Assembly (NCBI GenBank): GCA_910588845.1 | Contig: CAJURU010000040.1 | Coordinates: 1-22,592 of the forward strand | Source of the DNA: an uncultured Lachnospiraceae bacterium | GTDB taxonomy: Bacteria > Bacillota > Clostridia > Lachnospirales > Lachnospiraceae | Length of the DNA: 22,592 nt | Reading direction: 5' to 3' | Part shown: in pieces, positions 1 to 8,684 of the stretch | Numbering within the stretch: the first letter of the stretch is position 1 | Layout: each line of letters begins with the position of its first letter | The notes under the pieces: model-generated | Told to the model about the DNA's origin: nothing | The model's input: the letters and a program-made list of their open reading frames with translations, nothing else | Database searches by the model: none | Position numbers and translations under genes: made by a program

Positions 1-96
1 AAATACCTTGTTCAGCAAAAGGAGCACTATTTATAATAGTTGTAAAGTGGTGTATTTTAATACAATCCAAAGAATATTTGTGTTCATTTTTGAAGC

Positions 97-112
97 AAAA
101 ATGCGCATTTTT
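97..112 (-). terminator. A/T-rich palindrome after the AraC-type gene, possible weak terminator
   Basis: A 16-base perfect palindrome (AAAAATGCGCATTTTT) lies 7 bases past the stop codon of the AraC-type gene. As RNA it would give a short A-U stem with a GCGC loop followed by U residues. The stem is weak, so termination is only a possibility. The remaining bases 1-96 hold no gene I can support. Confidence 0.3.
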
Positions 113-119
113 AATACTT

Positions 120-1043
120 TTATTCCAACCATCCGCGCAGCACTTTCGTCTGATAACTTACAAATTCTCTATTTGTTGAAGATTTGAGCCGCCATTGCTT
201 GGGCGAATCGCCTACAATCTTTTTAAAATTACGCTCAAAGGTAGATACGGAGGTATATCCCACCTTCCAGGCCAGTTCATGCACCTGGTAATCTTTCTTT
301 TGCAGAAAATCACAGGCCTTTTGTATGCGCACCGTATTGATATATTCCAACGGAGATACTTTCATACAGTTTCGGAACAATTTACGAAAATATGGCTCAC
401 TGATATTGCATTCTCCCGCTAAAGTCTTAACCTTAATGTTCTCATGGAAATGCGTCTCAATATATACCAAAGCGGGCCGGATTTTCTCAACATGCAATGA
501 TTGTTTCTTGTGGTTCTCAGACATACGCTCATTCAGACGTACAAGTTCCTGGAGCAGCACGAACATATAACCGCACACTGCTTCCCGATTGAATTCTTTC
601 TGCCCGCGGTTTTCCTCAAGAATCGCACGCACCACGCCGGAAAGGCTTGGATAATCCTCAGATTCAATGATAATCGGAAATTGCGTAATCTGCTCTAAAA
701 TTTTCATTCCCTGATACTCGTCCCATTGATAACTGCGCTCTACAAAACCGGCAAAATCCAGATACAGCCACTCCCAACGGCAGACGCTGCCCTCCTTGCT
801 GTGCACACCATGAGGGAAATTGCTGGGAATCAGTGAAATGGTTCCTGCTCTGTAGGGTTCAGATTTATCACCCAAAAAGACTACGCCTTCCCCAAAATAG
901 CAGTAGCCAATCTCATAAAAGTTATGAAAATGCTGTTCTCCAGTCCGGTACGTCGTAATCCAACTGTCCCCCAGCAATGCTAAATCATATCTGCCCACAG
1001 GCATCTCATAATAGCGAAATTCTTCTACCTTCTTTACTGTCAT
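120..1043 (-). CDS. AraC/XylS family transcriptional regulator with N-terminal cupin domain
   Basis: A one-component sugar- or metabolite-type regulator of about 307 aa, the usual length for the family. The N-terminal part (about residues 15-110) is cupin-like, with HFHNFYEIGYCYFGEG matching the AraC_binding pattern and an SNFPHGVHS stretch. The C-terminal 100 residues hold two helix-turn-helix motifs: IKVKTLAGECNISEPYFRKLF and the second one around VHELAWKVGYTSVSTFERNFKK, then the conserved G-x-SPKQWR ending. I start it at the internal Met (1043), because ATGAGGA sits about 9 bases upstream, whereas the longer start at 1058 has no ribosome binding site. The upstream region is the repeat array, so its promoter is not evident. 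Its target is unknown; no sugar-utilisation genes are adjacent within the window. Confidence 0.9.
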   Translation of the reverse strand: MTVKKVEEFRYYEMPVGRYDLALLGDSWITTYRTGEQHFHNFYEIGYCYFGEGVVFLGDKSEPYRAGTISLIPSNFPHGVHSKEGSVCRWEWLYLDFAGFVERSYQWDEYQGMKILEQITQFPIIIESEDYPSLSGVVRAILEENRGQKEFNREAVCGYMFVLLQELVRLNERMSENHKKQSLHVEKIRPALVYIETHFHENIKVKTLAGECNISEPYFRKLFRNCMKVSPLEYINTVRIQKACDFLQKKDYQVHELAWKVGYTSVSTFERNFKKIVGDSPKQWRLKSSTNREFVSYQTKVLRGWLE

Positions 1044-1063
1044 TTTGATTTTCCTCATGTCAG

Positions 1064-1345
1064 TTTACTTCTGCGGCTTCGGTTAGAGGCATCAGGGCTC
1101 CTCCCTATCTACTTTTTGGGTTTCGGTTAGAGGCATCAGGGCTCCTCCCTATCTACTTTTTGGGTTTCGGTTAGAGGCATCAGGGCTCCTCCCACTTCGT
1201 GGGTCCCTCCTCATGCCAAATCGCTGGGTCCCTCCTCATGCCAAATCGCTGGATCCCTCCTTAGGTCAATTTACTTCTGTGGCTGCTGTTAGAGACCTAA
1301 GGCATCCTCCCAGCTCCGCTGGGTCCCTCCTTAGGTCAAAAAACA
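1064..1345 (-). repeat. GGAGG-rich stem-loop repeat array
   Basis: Read on the minus strand, this 280-base gap is built from one kind of hairpin. One complete unit (1337-1294) has outer arms GACCTAAGG/CCTTAGGTC around an inner CCCAGC-GGA-GCTGGG hairpin. The second unit is expanded. Its 5' arm (GGCATGAGGAGGGACCCAGC-like) occurs three times at a 25-base period (1201-1267). Its 3' arm (GGGAGGAGCCCTGATGCC) occurs three times at a 44-base period (repeat starts on the plus strand at 1078, 1122, 1166). A CCCAC-GAA-GTGGG hairpin (1192-1204) lies in the centre. Almost every arm carries AGGAGG. There is no U-tract, so it is not an ordinary terminator. I do not recognise a named family. Confidence 0.85.
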
Positions 1346-2995
1346 ACTACCTCCAATGAACTCACGCAGAATGGAATTCCTACCGATATCCTCGCTGGGC
1401 ACTGGAAGAAAATAGTCCAAAAACTTCAGCAGCCTTTTGGCCTCCACATACTCAGGACAACTCTTATCAATTTCAAACAACAAAGGCTCCGCATACTGTT
1501 TAAGGACTGCAAGTTCATAAATCAAAGCAGAATTAAACATAATATCCGCTTCCTCCTGGAAAGGAAATATATACTGTTCCTCACCTTTGCGCACAGATCC
1601 CCACATAGCAATCGTCTCTTTCGCTGAAATATTCCTCGTGCGGGCGTCCCGCACCATGCGCCGTATCATTCTCCCATCCGTGGTAGGCAGGCTGTTATGC
1701 TCATCAATATTCAGCTGTGTCAGCGCACTGATATAAATTTTCAGCTTGCTGGATTTAGGCAGGGAATAAGATAATTTGTCATTGAGGCCATGAATTCCCT
1801 CCAACACCAATATATCATTTTTCCCAAGCTGCTTATAATTCCCCTTATACTCGCGCTTTCCCGTGCGGAAATTATAAATGGGAAGTTCCACCCGCTCTCC
1901 CGCCAGCAAAGCCGACATATCGCGGTTAAATAACTCAATGTCCAACGCTTCGAGGCATTCAAAATTATACGTCCCATCCGGGTGTTTGGGCGTGTCTACA
2001 CGATCCACATAATAATCATCCAAGGCAATCGGGTGTGGCTTTAAGCCCAACGCCATAAGCTGAATTGAAAGGCGATGGGAGAACGTCGTCTTCCCGGAAG
2101 ACGACGGGCCTGCAATCATCACAAATTTCTTATCCGGCGCGGCGGCTATATCTTCTGCCATACTGCCAATCTTACGCTCCATCAAAGCCTCCGATACCAG
2201 TATCACATCGCGGATGCGCCCCTGGGCAATCGCGTCATTGAGCGCGCCGATCGTTGCAATATCCAGTTTTGCCCCCCATTCCGCCGACTCCTTAAGCACA
2301 TGAAATAATTTGTGCGAGGGCACAAACTTTGAGGGCGTCTTCGTGTCCTTATCTGGAAACAGCAGCACAAACCCGCCTTCATACAATTCCAGCTCAAAAT
2401 ATTTAAGGTAACCGGTATCTGGCACCATATAGCCATAGAAATAATCCTCATACTTACCAATACTGTAGATATTCACCTTTGAACTGCGCCGATAGGCAAA
2501 TAGACGCTCCTTATCGCGCATACCAAATTCCCGGAACCGCGCAACCGCCTCATCCGTGGAAATACTTTTCTTCCTAATAGGAATCTTTTTATCCACAAGC
2601 TTCAGCATCTCGCTTTTTAACCTGGAAATATACTCTTTATCCGGCGTCTGGCCGGACAGCTCGCAAAAATATCCCTGGCTGATGGAGTGTTCCACACGCA
2701 CGGTAACCGGCTTTCCATCCTCCTCCGACAGATTGTGGACGGCACGCTGCATAAGAAAGCTGACGCTGCGCCGATATGCTTTCCTCCCCGCCTTATCCCT
2801 GGTCGTCACAAAAGTGAGCTCTCCGTCTGCTTTCACTGTCTTATGCAGCTCCTTCAGACGGTTGTTAAACATTACCATCACAATATCATCTTCATACCCC
2901 ATCTGATATTCGGCGGCAATCTCTGAAAACGCTGTTCCTACCGGATACTGCCGTTCCTCCCCGCTAATCTTGACTTGGTATGTCGCTTTTTTCAT
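1331..2995 (-). CDS. TGS domain plus uridine kinase-like nucleoside kinase
   Basis: A protein of 554 aa. Residues 1-65 form a TGS-like domain. Residues about 70-230 resemble the second additional domain of threonyl-tRNA synthetase (note VEHSISQGYFCEL). The C-terminal half is a P-loop kinase of the phosphoribulokinase/uridine kinase family, with Walker A GPSSSGKTT at 296-304, LDDYYVDR, and VLEGIHGLND. Members are usually annotated as nucleoside (uridine-type) kinases; the true substrate is unproven. The start at 2995 is preceded by an ideal GCAGGAGGATGCT; the upstream Met at 3010 has none. The stop codon lies inside the GACCTAAGG arm of the downstream repeat, so the last two residues (Leu-Thr) and the stop appear to come from repeat sequence. 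Confidence 0.88.
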   Translation of the reverse strand: MKKATYQVKISGEERQYPVGTAFSEIAAEYQMGYEDDIVMVMFNNRLKELHKTVKADGELTFVTTRDKAGRKAYRRSVSFLMQRAVHNLSEEDGKPVTVRVEHSISQGYFCELSGQTPDKEYISRLKSEMLKLVDKKIPIRKKSISTDEAVARFREFGMRDKERLFAYRRSSKVNIYSIGKYEDYFYGYMVPDTGYLKYFELELYEGGFVLLFPDKDTKTPSKFVPSHKLFHVLKESAEWGAKLDIATIGALNDAIAQGRIRDVILVSEALMERKIGSMAEDIAAAPDKKFVMIAGPSSSGKTTFSHRLSIQLMALGLKPHPIALDDYYVDRVDTPKHPDGTYNFECLEALDIELFNRDMSALLAGERVELPIYNFRTGKREYKGNYKQLGKNDILVLEGIHGLNDKLSYSLPKSSKLKIYISALTQLNIDEHNSLPTTDGRMIRRMVRDARTRNISAKETIAMWGSVRKGEEQYIFPFQEEADIMFNSALIYELAVLKQYAEPLLFEIDKSCPEYVEAKRLLKFLDYFLPVPSEDIGRNSILREFIGGSCFLT

Positions 2996-3095
2996 AGCAT
3001 CCTCCTGCATTATATAATTTACATTTATTTAATTCAAATCGTCCAAATTATCAGTTTAGCACGCAACACTATTTGGAACAAAAGTTATTTTAAGA

Positions 3096-3878
3096 TTAAA
3101 TATAAAGAAAAGGAGGCTTTACTGGCTGCCCCACAACGTCAACCGCCTCTACCCTCTCTTGCAAATAATTTACCATATAAGGAATAAACAGCTTTTCCAC
3201 CCCATAATGTCCTGCATCAATTATTGCAAGTCCCTGTTCCGCTGCATCAATTCCTTCATGATGGTCAATATCTCCAGTAATTAATACTTCCGCATTTGCC
3301 TGCAATGCGTATGTAATTACACTTTTGCCGGACCCAGGACAAATTGCCGCTCTTTTCACTCTGCTCTGCAAATCGCCGAACACCTTGACGGTATCGACTG
3401 CAAAAGCTTGTTTTACCCGCTCTATGCAATCAGTCATTGTCATTTCCTCCGGCAGTATGCCGACCCTGCCGATTCCCTCAGAACCTTCCTCGCTCTGACA
3501 GGTCACGTCCAACACCTGACAATCAGTGAGCATCATTCTCCCTGCTGCAAGCTCCGCCATACCCTTTACATCAAAATTGGTATGCATCGCATAACAGGAA
3601 ATGTTATTTCGGATTAACTCAAACACCCGCCTGCCGGTAAAATCTTGTGTATTAACCTTCTTCAACCCCTTAAAGATTAACGGATGATGCGTAAGCAGTA
3701 AATCTGCTTTCTCTTTTGCCGCCTGTGCGATCGTCTCTTCCGTTGCATCCAATGCTATGTAAATTTTGCGTACTTCCTGTTCAAAATCTCCCACCAAAAG
3801 TCCCACGTTATCCCAGTCACAGGCAAACCTTTCTGACGACTGTTTCTCTAATAATAATATGATCTCACGGCATGTCAT
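3096..3878 (-). CDS. Nif3-like dinuclear metal centre hexameric protein (YqfO family)
   Basis: A protein of 260 aa of the NIF3/YqfO/YbgI family, a widely conserved di-metal protein whose biochemical role is still debated (it was once called GTP cyclohydrolase 1 type 2 homolog). Visible family motifs are WDNVGLLVG (22-30), LLTHHPLIF with His64/His65, MHTNFD with His99 and Asp103, and near the end DAGHYGVEK with His224 and Glu228, which together form the metal site. It is the short form; the extra PII-like insert of Bacillus YqfO is absent. It starts 16 bases after trmK, with GAAAAGGAGAAAGT upstream. The trmK-nif3 pair is a common neighbourhood in Firmicutes, which supports co-transcription from the dgt-dnaG-rpoD cluster. 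Confidence 0.93.
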   Translation of the reverse strand: MTCREIILLLEKQSSERFACDWDNVGLLVGDFEQEVRKIYIALDATEETIAQAAKEKADLLLTHHPLIFKGLKKVNTQDFTGRRVFELIRNNISCYAMHTNFDVKGMAELAAGRMMLTDCQVLDVTCQSEEGSEGIGRVGILPEEMTMTDCIERVKQAFAVDTVKVFGDLQSRVKRAAICPGSGKSVITYALQANAEVLITGDIDHHEGIDAAEQGLAIIDAGHYGVEKLFIPYMVNYLQERVEAVDVVGQPVKPPFLYI

Positions 3879-3894
3879 AATACTTTCTCCTTTT

Positions 3895-4611
3895 CTACGA
3901 TTTTAAGAGAACCTCGATTTCTTCAAGCTCCTCCCTAATCTGCGCTCTGCGCTCCGACACATCCTGTCTTGCATTTTTACCCAAGCGCTCCAATATTTTC
4001 TGCTTCTGTTCCTTCTGTCGCAGCAAATATTTGCGGAGAACCGGATGCTTCCGGGCACGCAGCAACGGCCCATATTTGAAATCAGCCTCTGTCATCGCCT
4101 GCAAATTGTCCCCAACGTCAGATTCCGTCCATTTTACAGCCATCATACTGTAAAACTTTCCATCCTCGTATACCATGTCCTCACGCAAAATCCGGTAACC
4201 ATACTCCACAAGGAAACGCCGAAACATCGGCAGCTCCGACTGCGGCTGCAAAACAAGGCAGTCCGCCGCATGGGCTGTCGCTTCTCCCTCAGTGAGAATC
4301 CGCTTCATCAGCGCGCCGCCCATACCGGCTATCACAATTGTCTGAGCCTCTCCGGGACGCAGCTTACTCAGTCCGTCGGAGAGACGCGTCTCTATCCTCT
4401 CCTGCTGATTATACTGCCGAATATGCTCGCGGGCGCGCTGCAACGGTCCCTCATTTATATCCATGGCAATCGCCCTCTGTGCTTTTCCACACGCGATAAG
4501 GAAAAGCGGTATGTATCCGTGATCTGTCCCCACATCTGCCACGACCCCGGCGTCTTCCGCCAGGTCTGCAACAGCTTGCAGTCTCTGTGATAACTGAATC
4601 ATTTTCCACAT
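3895..4611 (-). CDS. trmK: tRNA (adenine-22-N1)-methyltransferase
   Basis: A protein of 238 aa. TrmK makes m1A22 in the D-loop region of bacterial tRNAs, using S-adenosylmethionine. The Rossmann SAM motif VADVGTDHGYIPLFL lies at 24-38, and the IAGMGG motif at 94-99 is characteristic of this COG2384 family. The C-terminal 60 residues are charged and predicted coiled-coil, as in Bacillus TrmK. The gene begins only 6 bases after the rpoD stop codon. Met1 (4611) and Met4 (4602) are both possible starts, and the AAAGGG at the end of rpoD fits Met4 slightly better. It is part of the rpoD-trmK-nif3 unit. Confidence 0.93.
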   Translation of the reverse strand: MWKMIQLSQRLQAVADLAEDAGVVADVGTDHGYIPLFLIACGKAQRAIAMDINEGPLQRAREHIRQYNQQERIETRLSDGLSKLRPGEAQTIVIAGMGGALMKRILTEGEATAHAADCLVLQPQSELPMFRRFLVEYGYRILREDMVYEDGKFYSMMAVKWTESDVGDNLQAMTEADFKYGPLLRARKHPVLRKYLLRQKEQKQKILERLGKNARQDVSERRAQIREELEEIEVLLKS

Positions 4612-4617
4612 AACCCT

Positions 4618-5724
4618 TTAATCCAAATAATCTTTCAATTTCCGGCTCCGGCTGGGATGGCGCAGTTTACGCAGCGCTTTGGCTTCAATCTGGCGAATAC
4701 GTTCCCTCGTCACATTAAATTCTTTGCCTACTTCCTCCAAAGTCCTCGCGCGGCCGTCGTCCAGCCCAAAACGCAGGCGCAGTACTTTCTGCTCCCGCTC
4801 AGTCAACGTGCTCAGAACCTCAACTAATTGTTCTTTCAGCAATGTGAACGCCGCAGCCTCTGCCGGCACCGGTACATTATCATCCTGGATAAAATCACCC
4901 AAATGGCTGTCCTCTTCCTCACCTATTGGGGTCTCCAAAGACACCGGCTCCTGGGAAATCTTGAGAATCTCCCGCACACGCTCTACCGGCATATTCATCT
5001 CATCCGCGATTTCCTCCGGGGTCGGTTCACGCCCTAATTCCTGCAAGAGCTGCCTGGAAACACGGATAAGCTTGTTGATTGTCTCCACCATATGCACCGG
5101 AATACGGATCGTCCTCGCCTGGTCGGCAATGGCCCTGGTAATTGCCTGGCGAATCCACCAGGTCGCATATGTGGAAAACTTATATCCTTTGCGGTAATCA
5201 AATTTTTCAACTGCCTTAATAAGACCCAGGTTTCCCTCCTGAATCAAATCAAGAAACAGCATTCCACGCCCCACATAACGTTTGGCAATAGAAACCACCA
5301 GACGTAAGTTTGCCTCCGCCAGACGTTTCTTGGCTTCCTGGTCTCCGAGCTCCATACGCTTTGCCAAATCAATTTCTTCTTCTGCGCTCAGAAGTGCAAC
5401 TTTGCCAATCTCTTTCAAATACATACGGACAGGATCTTCAATGGAAATTCCATCTGGAACGGAAAGGTCAATATTCTCAACTTCCACTTCGTCATCTTCG
5501 TCAATGAGAATATCCTCGTCGTCACCCTCGTCAGAAATCCGCAGTACGTCAATGTTGTTGGTCTCCAGAAAATCTAAAATCTTTTCAAATTGTTCCGCAT
5601 CCAACTCCATGTCATGAAAGAAATCATTAATCTCCTGATATTCCAGGACATTCTTTTTCTTTTTTGCGATCGCTAACAACTCCTGTAGTTTCTCAAGAAA
5701 TTTTGCACTTTTTTCTTCCATTTC
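4618..5724 (-). CDS. rpoD: RNA polymerase primary sigma factor RpoD/SigA
   Basis: A housekeeping sigma-70 factor of 368 aa, the typical Firmicutes length. An acidic N-terminal region 1.1 remnant (about 1-95, with a run of D/E) is followed by region 1.2 (DPVRMYLKEIG). Region 2 has NLRLVVSIAKRYVGRGM, the core-binding and -10 recognition segment GYKFSTYATWWIRQAI. Region 3 and region 4 have the -35 recognition helix VTRERIRQIEAKALRKLRHP near the C-terminus. The start at 5724 has GGAAGGAAGAAACGAA upstream; the longer frame from 5739 lacks a site. It follows dnaG by 48 bases, the conserved macromolecular synthesis order. The several consensus TTGACA/TATAAT promoters in this window fit its specificity. 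Confidence 0.97.
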   Translation of the reverse strand, partial: EMEEKSAKFLEKLQELLAIAKKKKNVLEYQEINDFFHDMELDAEQFEKILDFLETNNIDVLRISDEGDDEDILIDEDDEVEVENIDLSVPDGISIEDPVRMYLKEIGKVALLSAEEEIDLAKRMELGDQEAKKRLAEANLRLVVSIAKRYVGRGMLFLDLIQEGNLGLIKAVEKFDYRKGYKFSTYATWWIRQAITRAIADQARTIRIPVHMVETINKLIRVSRQLLQELGREPTPEEIADEMNMPVERVREILKISQEPVSLETPIGEEEDSHLGDFIQDDNVPVPAEAAAFTLLKEQLVEVLSTLTEREQKVLRLRFGLDDGRARTLEEVGKEFNVTRERIRQIEAKALRKLRHPSRSRKLKDYLD

Positions 5725-5772
5725 GTTTCTTCCTTCCATTAGTTGTTTATATTTTGTCCTTAATTTATAGTA

Positions 5773-7545
5773 TTATACGTGTTTCTGCCCCCGCAGCTTC
5801 TGCAAGCCTTTCTTATCTGCGATAAGTTTTTGCAGCCCTTCCATGTCGGAAGGCTGTAAATGCTTGGAGCGGTAGCCTATGCTATTCTCTTTCAAACGTA
5901 TGACCGTCTCCCACAAAGCCTTCTCTTTCTCCGCCGGGGTAACTACCTCCTTGAGCCTGGCATTAAACAAAGCGGCTATCTCCCGCTGCTGTTCTTCCTC
6001 TGTAAACATACTGACAATCCCGGCAGGATTGAGCCTGCCCTCCTGATATTGAGAAAAAACTAGTTCTGCCGCCCGCCGATACAATTCCTCCGTGAAATCC
6101 TCCGGCCCCAAATATGGGCTTATCTGCTCAAAAAGCCGGGGCTCTTCAATCAGCCACGTGAGCATTAACTTTTGAGACTGTTTCATACCGTCTTCCTTCT
6201 TTTTCTTCTCACTGATTCCTGATTTTAATGGCCTGCTCTCCCTGGTGAGACCGGCGCGCGTGCCATGATGTCTCACCAGATTGCGTAGATTTTCAAATCC
6301 TGTCTGGTATTTTTCAGCAACTGCCTCTATGTAATTATTTCGCTCAAGCTCCTCCTCAAACTCCAGAATCCGCCGGGCGACCGCATTGTAAAAAGCAGTT
6401 TTGCTCTCAGGATCGCGAAGGTCATATTCCTGTTCTAAGACTTCTATCTCAAACAGGAAGCTGTTCTGCGCACGATCAATGCACTTTTGGTAAGCGTCCG
6501 CGCCCTTGGCCTTGATAAATTCATCCGGGTCTTTATACGGCTTCATCTTCACAATCTTCGCCGTAATTCCCGCCTCCTTCAAAAGCGGGATGGCGCGCAG
6601 CGCAGCCTTAACTCCGGCGCCGTCACTGTCAAACGTACAGTATACTTCTTTCGTGTAGCGTTTTAGAAGACTGGCGTGTCCGGGAGTAAATGATGTGCCC
6701 AGGGAAGCCACCGCATTGTCAAACCCCGCCTGATGCAGCGCAATCACGTCCATATATCCCTCGCACAGCAGAATATAATGCTTCCTTGTACTCCTGGCAA
6801 AATTCAGTCCGTACAGATTGCGGCTCTTATCAAAAACCATTGTCTCCGGTGAGTTGAGGTACTTGGGCTCCCCCTCACCCATCACACGCCCTCCAAATCC
6901 AATGACACGGTTATTAACATCCATAATTGGGTACATCACCCGATTCCAGAACTTATCACGTCCTCCGCGCTGTTCGTCAATGGTGACAAGACCGGAATCC
7001 TTGAGCAATTCATCCTCATAACCTTGTTGGCGCAGATAGCGATACAAATCATCACTGAACTTGTTGGCATATCCCAGCCCAAACTTCTTCAAAGTCTCAG
7101 GCGCCAACCCCCTCTTGACAAAATATTGTAAGGCATTCTGCCCTTGCTCCATTCTCAACTGGGCATAAAAATATTTCGCCGCCGCCTTATTGACCTCTAA
7201 TATTCTTGCCCGCCGATCCGCTTCCCGCCTCGCGCCTTCCGACATCTCCTGCTTAGGAAGTTCTATCCCCGCCCTCTGCGCAAGCGCTTGTAAAGCCTCC
7301 TGAAATGTATAATTCTCATACTGCATTAAAAATGTGATAACATTCCCACCTGCCCCGCAGCCAAAACAATAATACATCTGCTTGCCCTGGCTGACGGAAA
7401 AAGACGGCGTCTTCTCATTATGAAAAGGACAGAGTCCAAAATGGGTACTGCCCTTTTTCTGCAAACGCACATAATCCGAGATTACATTTACAATATCATT
7501 GGCGGAACGGACTTGTTCAATCAGTTCATCGGAATAATACGGCAT
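5773..7545 (-). CDS. dnaG: DNA primase
   Basis: A primase of 590 aa that makes RNA primers at the replication fork. The N-terminal CHC2 zinc-binding domain has Cys39, His42, Cys60 and Cys63 (CPFH...CFGC). The TOPRIM catalytic core contains LCEGYMDVIALHQAG and the metal-binding DSDGAGVKAALR. The C-terminal part (after about 430) is the less conserved DnaB-helicase interaction domain. The start at 7545 has GAAAGGAGAGCTGG just upstream. It follows dgt by 35 bases and precedes rpoD, so it is probably the middle gene of one operon. Nothing looks damaged. Confidence 0.97.
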   Translation of the reverse strand: MPYYSDELIEQVRSANDIVNVISDYVRLQKKGSTHFGLCPFHNEKTPSFSVSQGKQMYYCFGCGAGGNVITFLMQYENYTFQEALQALAQRAGIELPKQEMSEGARREADRRARILEVNKAAAKYFYAQLRMEQGQNALQYFVKRGLAPETLKKFGLGYANKFSDDLYRYLRQQGYEDELLKDSGLVTIDEQRGGRDKFWNRVMYPIMDVNNRVIGFGGRVMGEGEPKYLNSPETMVFDKSRNLYGLNFARSTRKHYILLCEGYMDVIALHQAGFDNAVASLGTSFTPGHASLLKRYTKEVYCTFDSDGAGVKAALRAIPLLKEAGITAKIVKMKPYKDPDEFIKAKGADAYQKCIDRAQNSFLFEIEVLEQEYDLRDPESKTAFYNAVARRILEFEEELERNNYIEAVAEKYQTGFENLRNLVRHHGTRAGLTRESRPLKSGISEKKKKEDGMKQSQKLMLTWLIEEPRLFEQISPYLGPEDFTEELYRRAAELVFSQYQEGRLNPAGIVSMFTEEEQQREIAALFNARLKEVVTPAEKEKALWETVIRLKENSIGYRSKHLQPSDMEGLQKLIADKKGLQKLRGQKHV

Positions 7546-7580
7546 CCAGCTCTCCTTTCTCTATCACATATTCGCTGGCT

Positions 7581-8588
7581 TCAATTGACCTGCCAAGCCT
7601 TTGGCAAAAAATATTGTTCAAATTTGGCAATCGCATACTGATCCGTCATACCTGCAATATAGTCACAGACAACACGCTCCTTTGTCTGCCCTTGCTCCAT
7701 CATTGCAAGATACCACGCCGGCAATTCTTCAATATGCTGTATGTAATATTGAAAAAGACGGCTAACCAGTCCTTCGGCACGCTCCTCTTCCCCTTTCGCC
7801 ACAGGGTTGCAGTATACTTTCTCAAACATAAATTTACGCAACGCCCGCATCGCCGTCTCCACTTCCGCCGACATACAGATATCATTCTTCCCCAAACTGT
7901 TGGTGATAATATTGTGAATCAGGTTGTCCAAACGCTCCCTTGTAGTCATTCCCAAAACTTCGCGAAACTCTATGGGAATGTCTTCCTCAGCCAATACGCG
8001 TGCGCGAATGGCATCATCTATATCATGATTAATGTACGCAATTTTGTCAGAAAAGCGCACAATCTTCCCCTCCAAGGTGGAGGGCATCAGGCTGGTCTGA
8101 TGGTTCAAAATCCCATCCCGCACTTCCCAGGTCAAATTCAACCCTTCTCCATCCTTCTCAAGCTGCTGTACAATGCGCACGCTCTGCTCATTATGTCGAA
8201 ATCCGTTCTCGCAGATAGCATTCAAAATCCGTTCTCCGGCATGTCCGAAAGGAGTATGTCCTAAATCATGGCCAAGCGCAATCGCCTCCGTCAAATCCTC
8301 ATTCAGCCTGAGAGCCTTAGCAATCGTGCGGGCATTCTGAGAAACCTCCAGCGTATGGGTCAGCCGCGTTCGGTAATGGTCTCCCCGCGGTGTCAAGAAA
8401 ACTTGTGTCTTATGTTTGAGGCGCCGAAAAGATTTGCAGTGCAGAATTCTATCGCGGTCCCTCTGGAATACCGGCCGGATATCACACTGTGCTTCCTCTC
8501 TCTCTCGCCCCTTTGTTTTCTCGCTCAACGATGCAAAAGGACTTAAATAGGTTCGTTCCAACAGCTCTATATTCTCTCTGATGAGCAA
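7581..8588 (-). CDS. dgt: Deoxyguanosinetriphosphate triphosphohydrolase-like HD protein
   Basis: A protein of 335 aa of the dGTPase family, which cleaves dGTP (or other dNTPs) to the nucleoside and triphosphate. HD-domain metal residues are visible: His78 (RLTHTLEVSQ), His107-Asp108 (LGHDLGHTPFGHAGE), and a later Asp in RFSDKIAYINHD. It is the short Gram-positive form that often precedes dnaG. The start codon is TTG (8588-8586), chosen because AGAGGTG lies 7 bases upstream and no in-frame ATG fits; the nearby ATG is out of frame. It is probably the first gene of the dgt-dnaG-rpoD-trmK-nif3 operon. The 96-base gap upstream must hold the promoter, but I see no convincing -35/-10 pair. Confidence 0.92.
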   Translation of the reverse strand: MLIRENIELLERTYLSPFASLSEKTKGREREEAQCDIRPVFQRDRDRILHCKSFRRLKHKTQVFLTPRGDHYRTRLTHTLEVSQNARTIAKALRLNEDLTEAIALGHDLGHTPFGHAGERILNAICENGFRHNEQSVRIVQQLEKDGEGLNLTWEVRDGILNHQTSLMPSTLEGKIVRFSDKIAYINHDIDDAIRARVLAEEDIPIEFREVLGMTTRERLDNLIHNIITNSLGKNDICMSAEVETAMRALRKFMFEKVYCNPVAKGEEERAEGLVSRLFQYYIQHIEELPAWYLAMMEQGQTKERVVCDYIAGMTDQYAIAKFEQYFLPKAWQVN

Positions 8589-8684
8589 TCCACATCACCT
8601 CTAAATGATATATTCCGCACAAATCTATCATTTCCTTTATTTTTTCTTCAAAATCCGCAGAATTTTACAATCTATATGGCGCCG

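Noticed and set aside
1078..1250. CRISPR array
   Set aside because: The 25- and 44-base repeats are contiguous tandem copies without variable spacers, and there are no cas genes.
2996..3095. TTGAAT-17-TATAAT as promoter of the TGS/uridine kinase-like gene
   Set aside because: The -10 box ends immediately before the ribosome binding site, so the transcript would start within it; other -35/-10 pairs in the gap are weak.
4679..5617. Long plus-strand reading frames opposite rpoD (172 aa and 111 aa)
   Set aside because: They are exact shadows of the conserved rpoD gene, rich in Ser/Arg from reverse-complement codons, with no ribosome binding sites or recognisable domains.
7614..8264. 216-aa plus-strand reading frame opposite dgt
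   Set aside because: It is antisense to a conserved HD-domain gene; the composition (His/Pro/Gln-rich) is typical of shadow frames and no start signal is seen.
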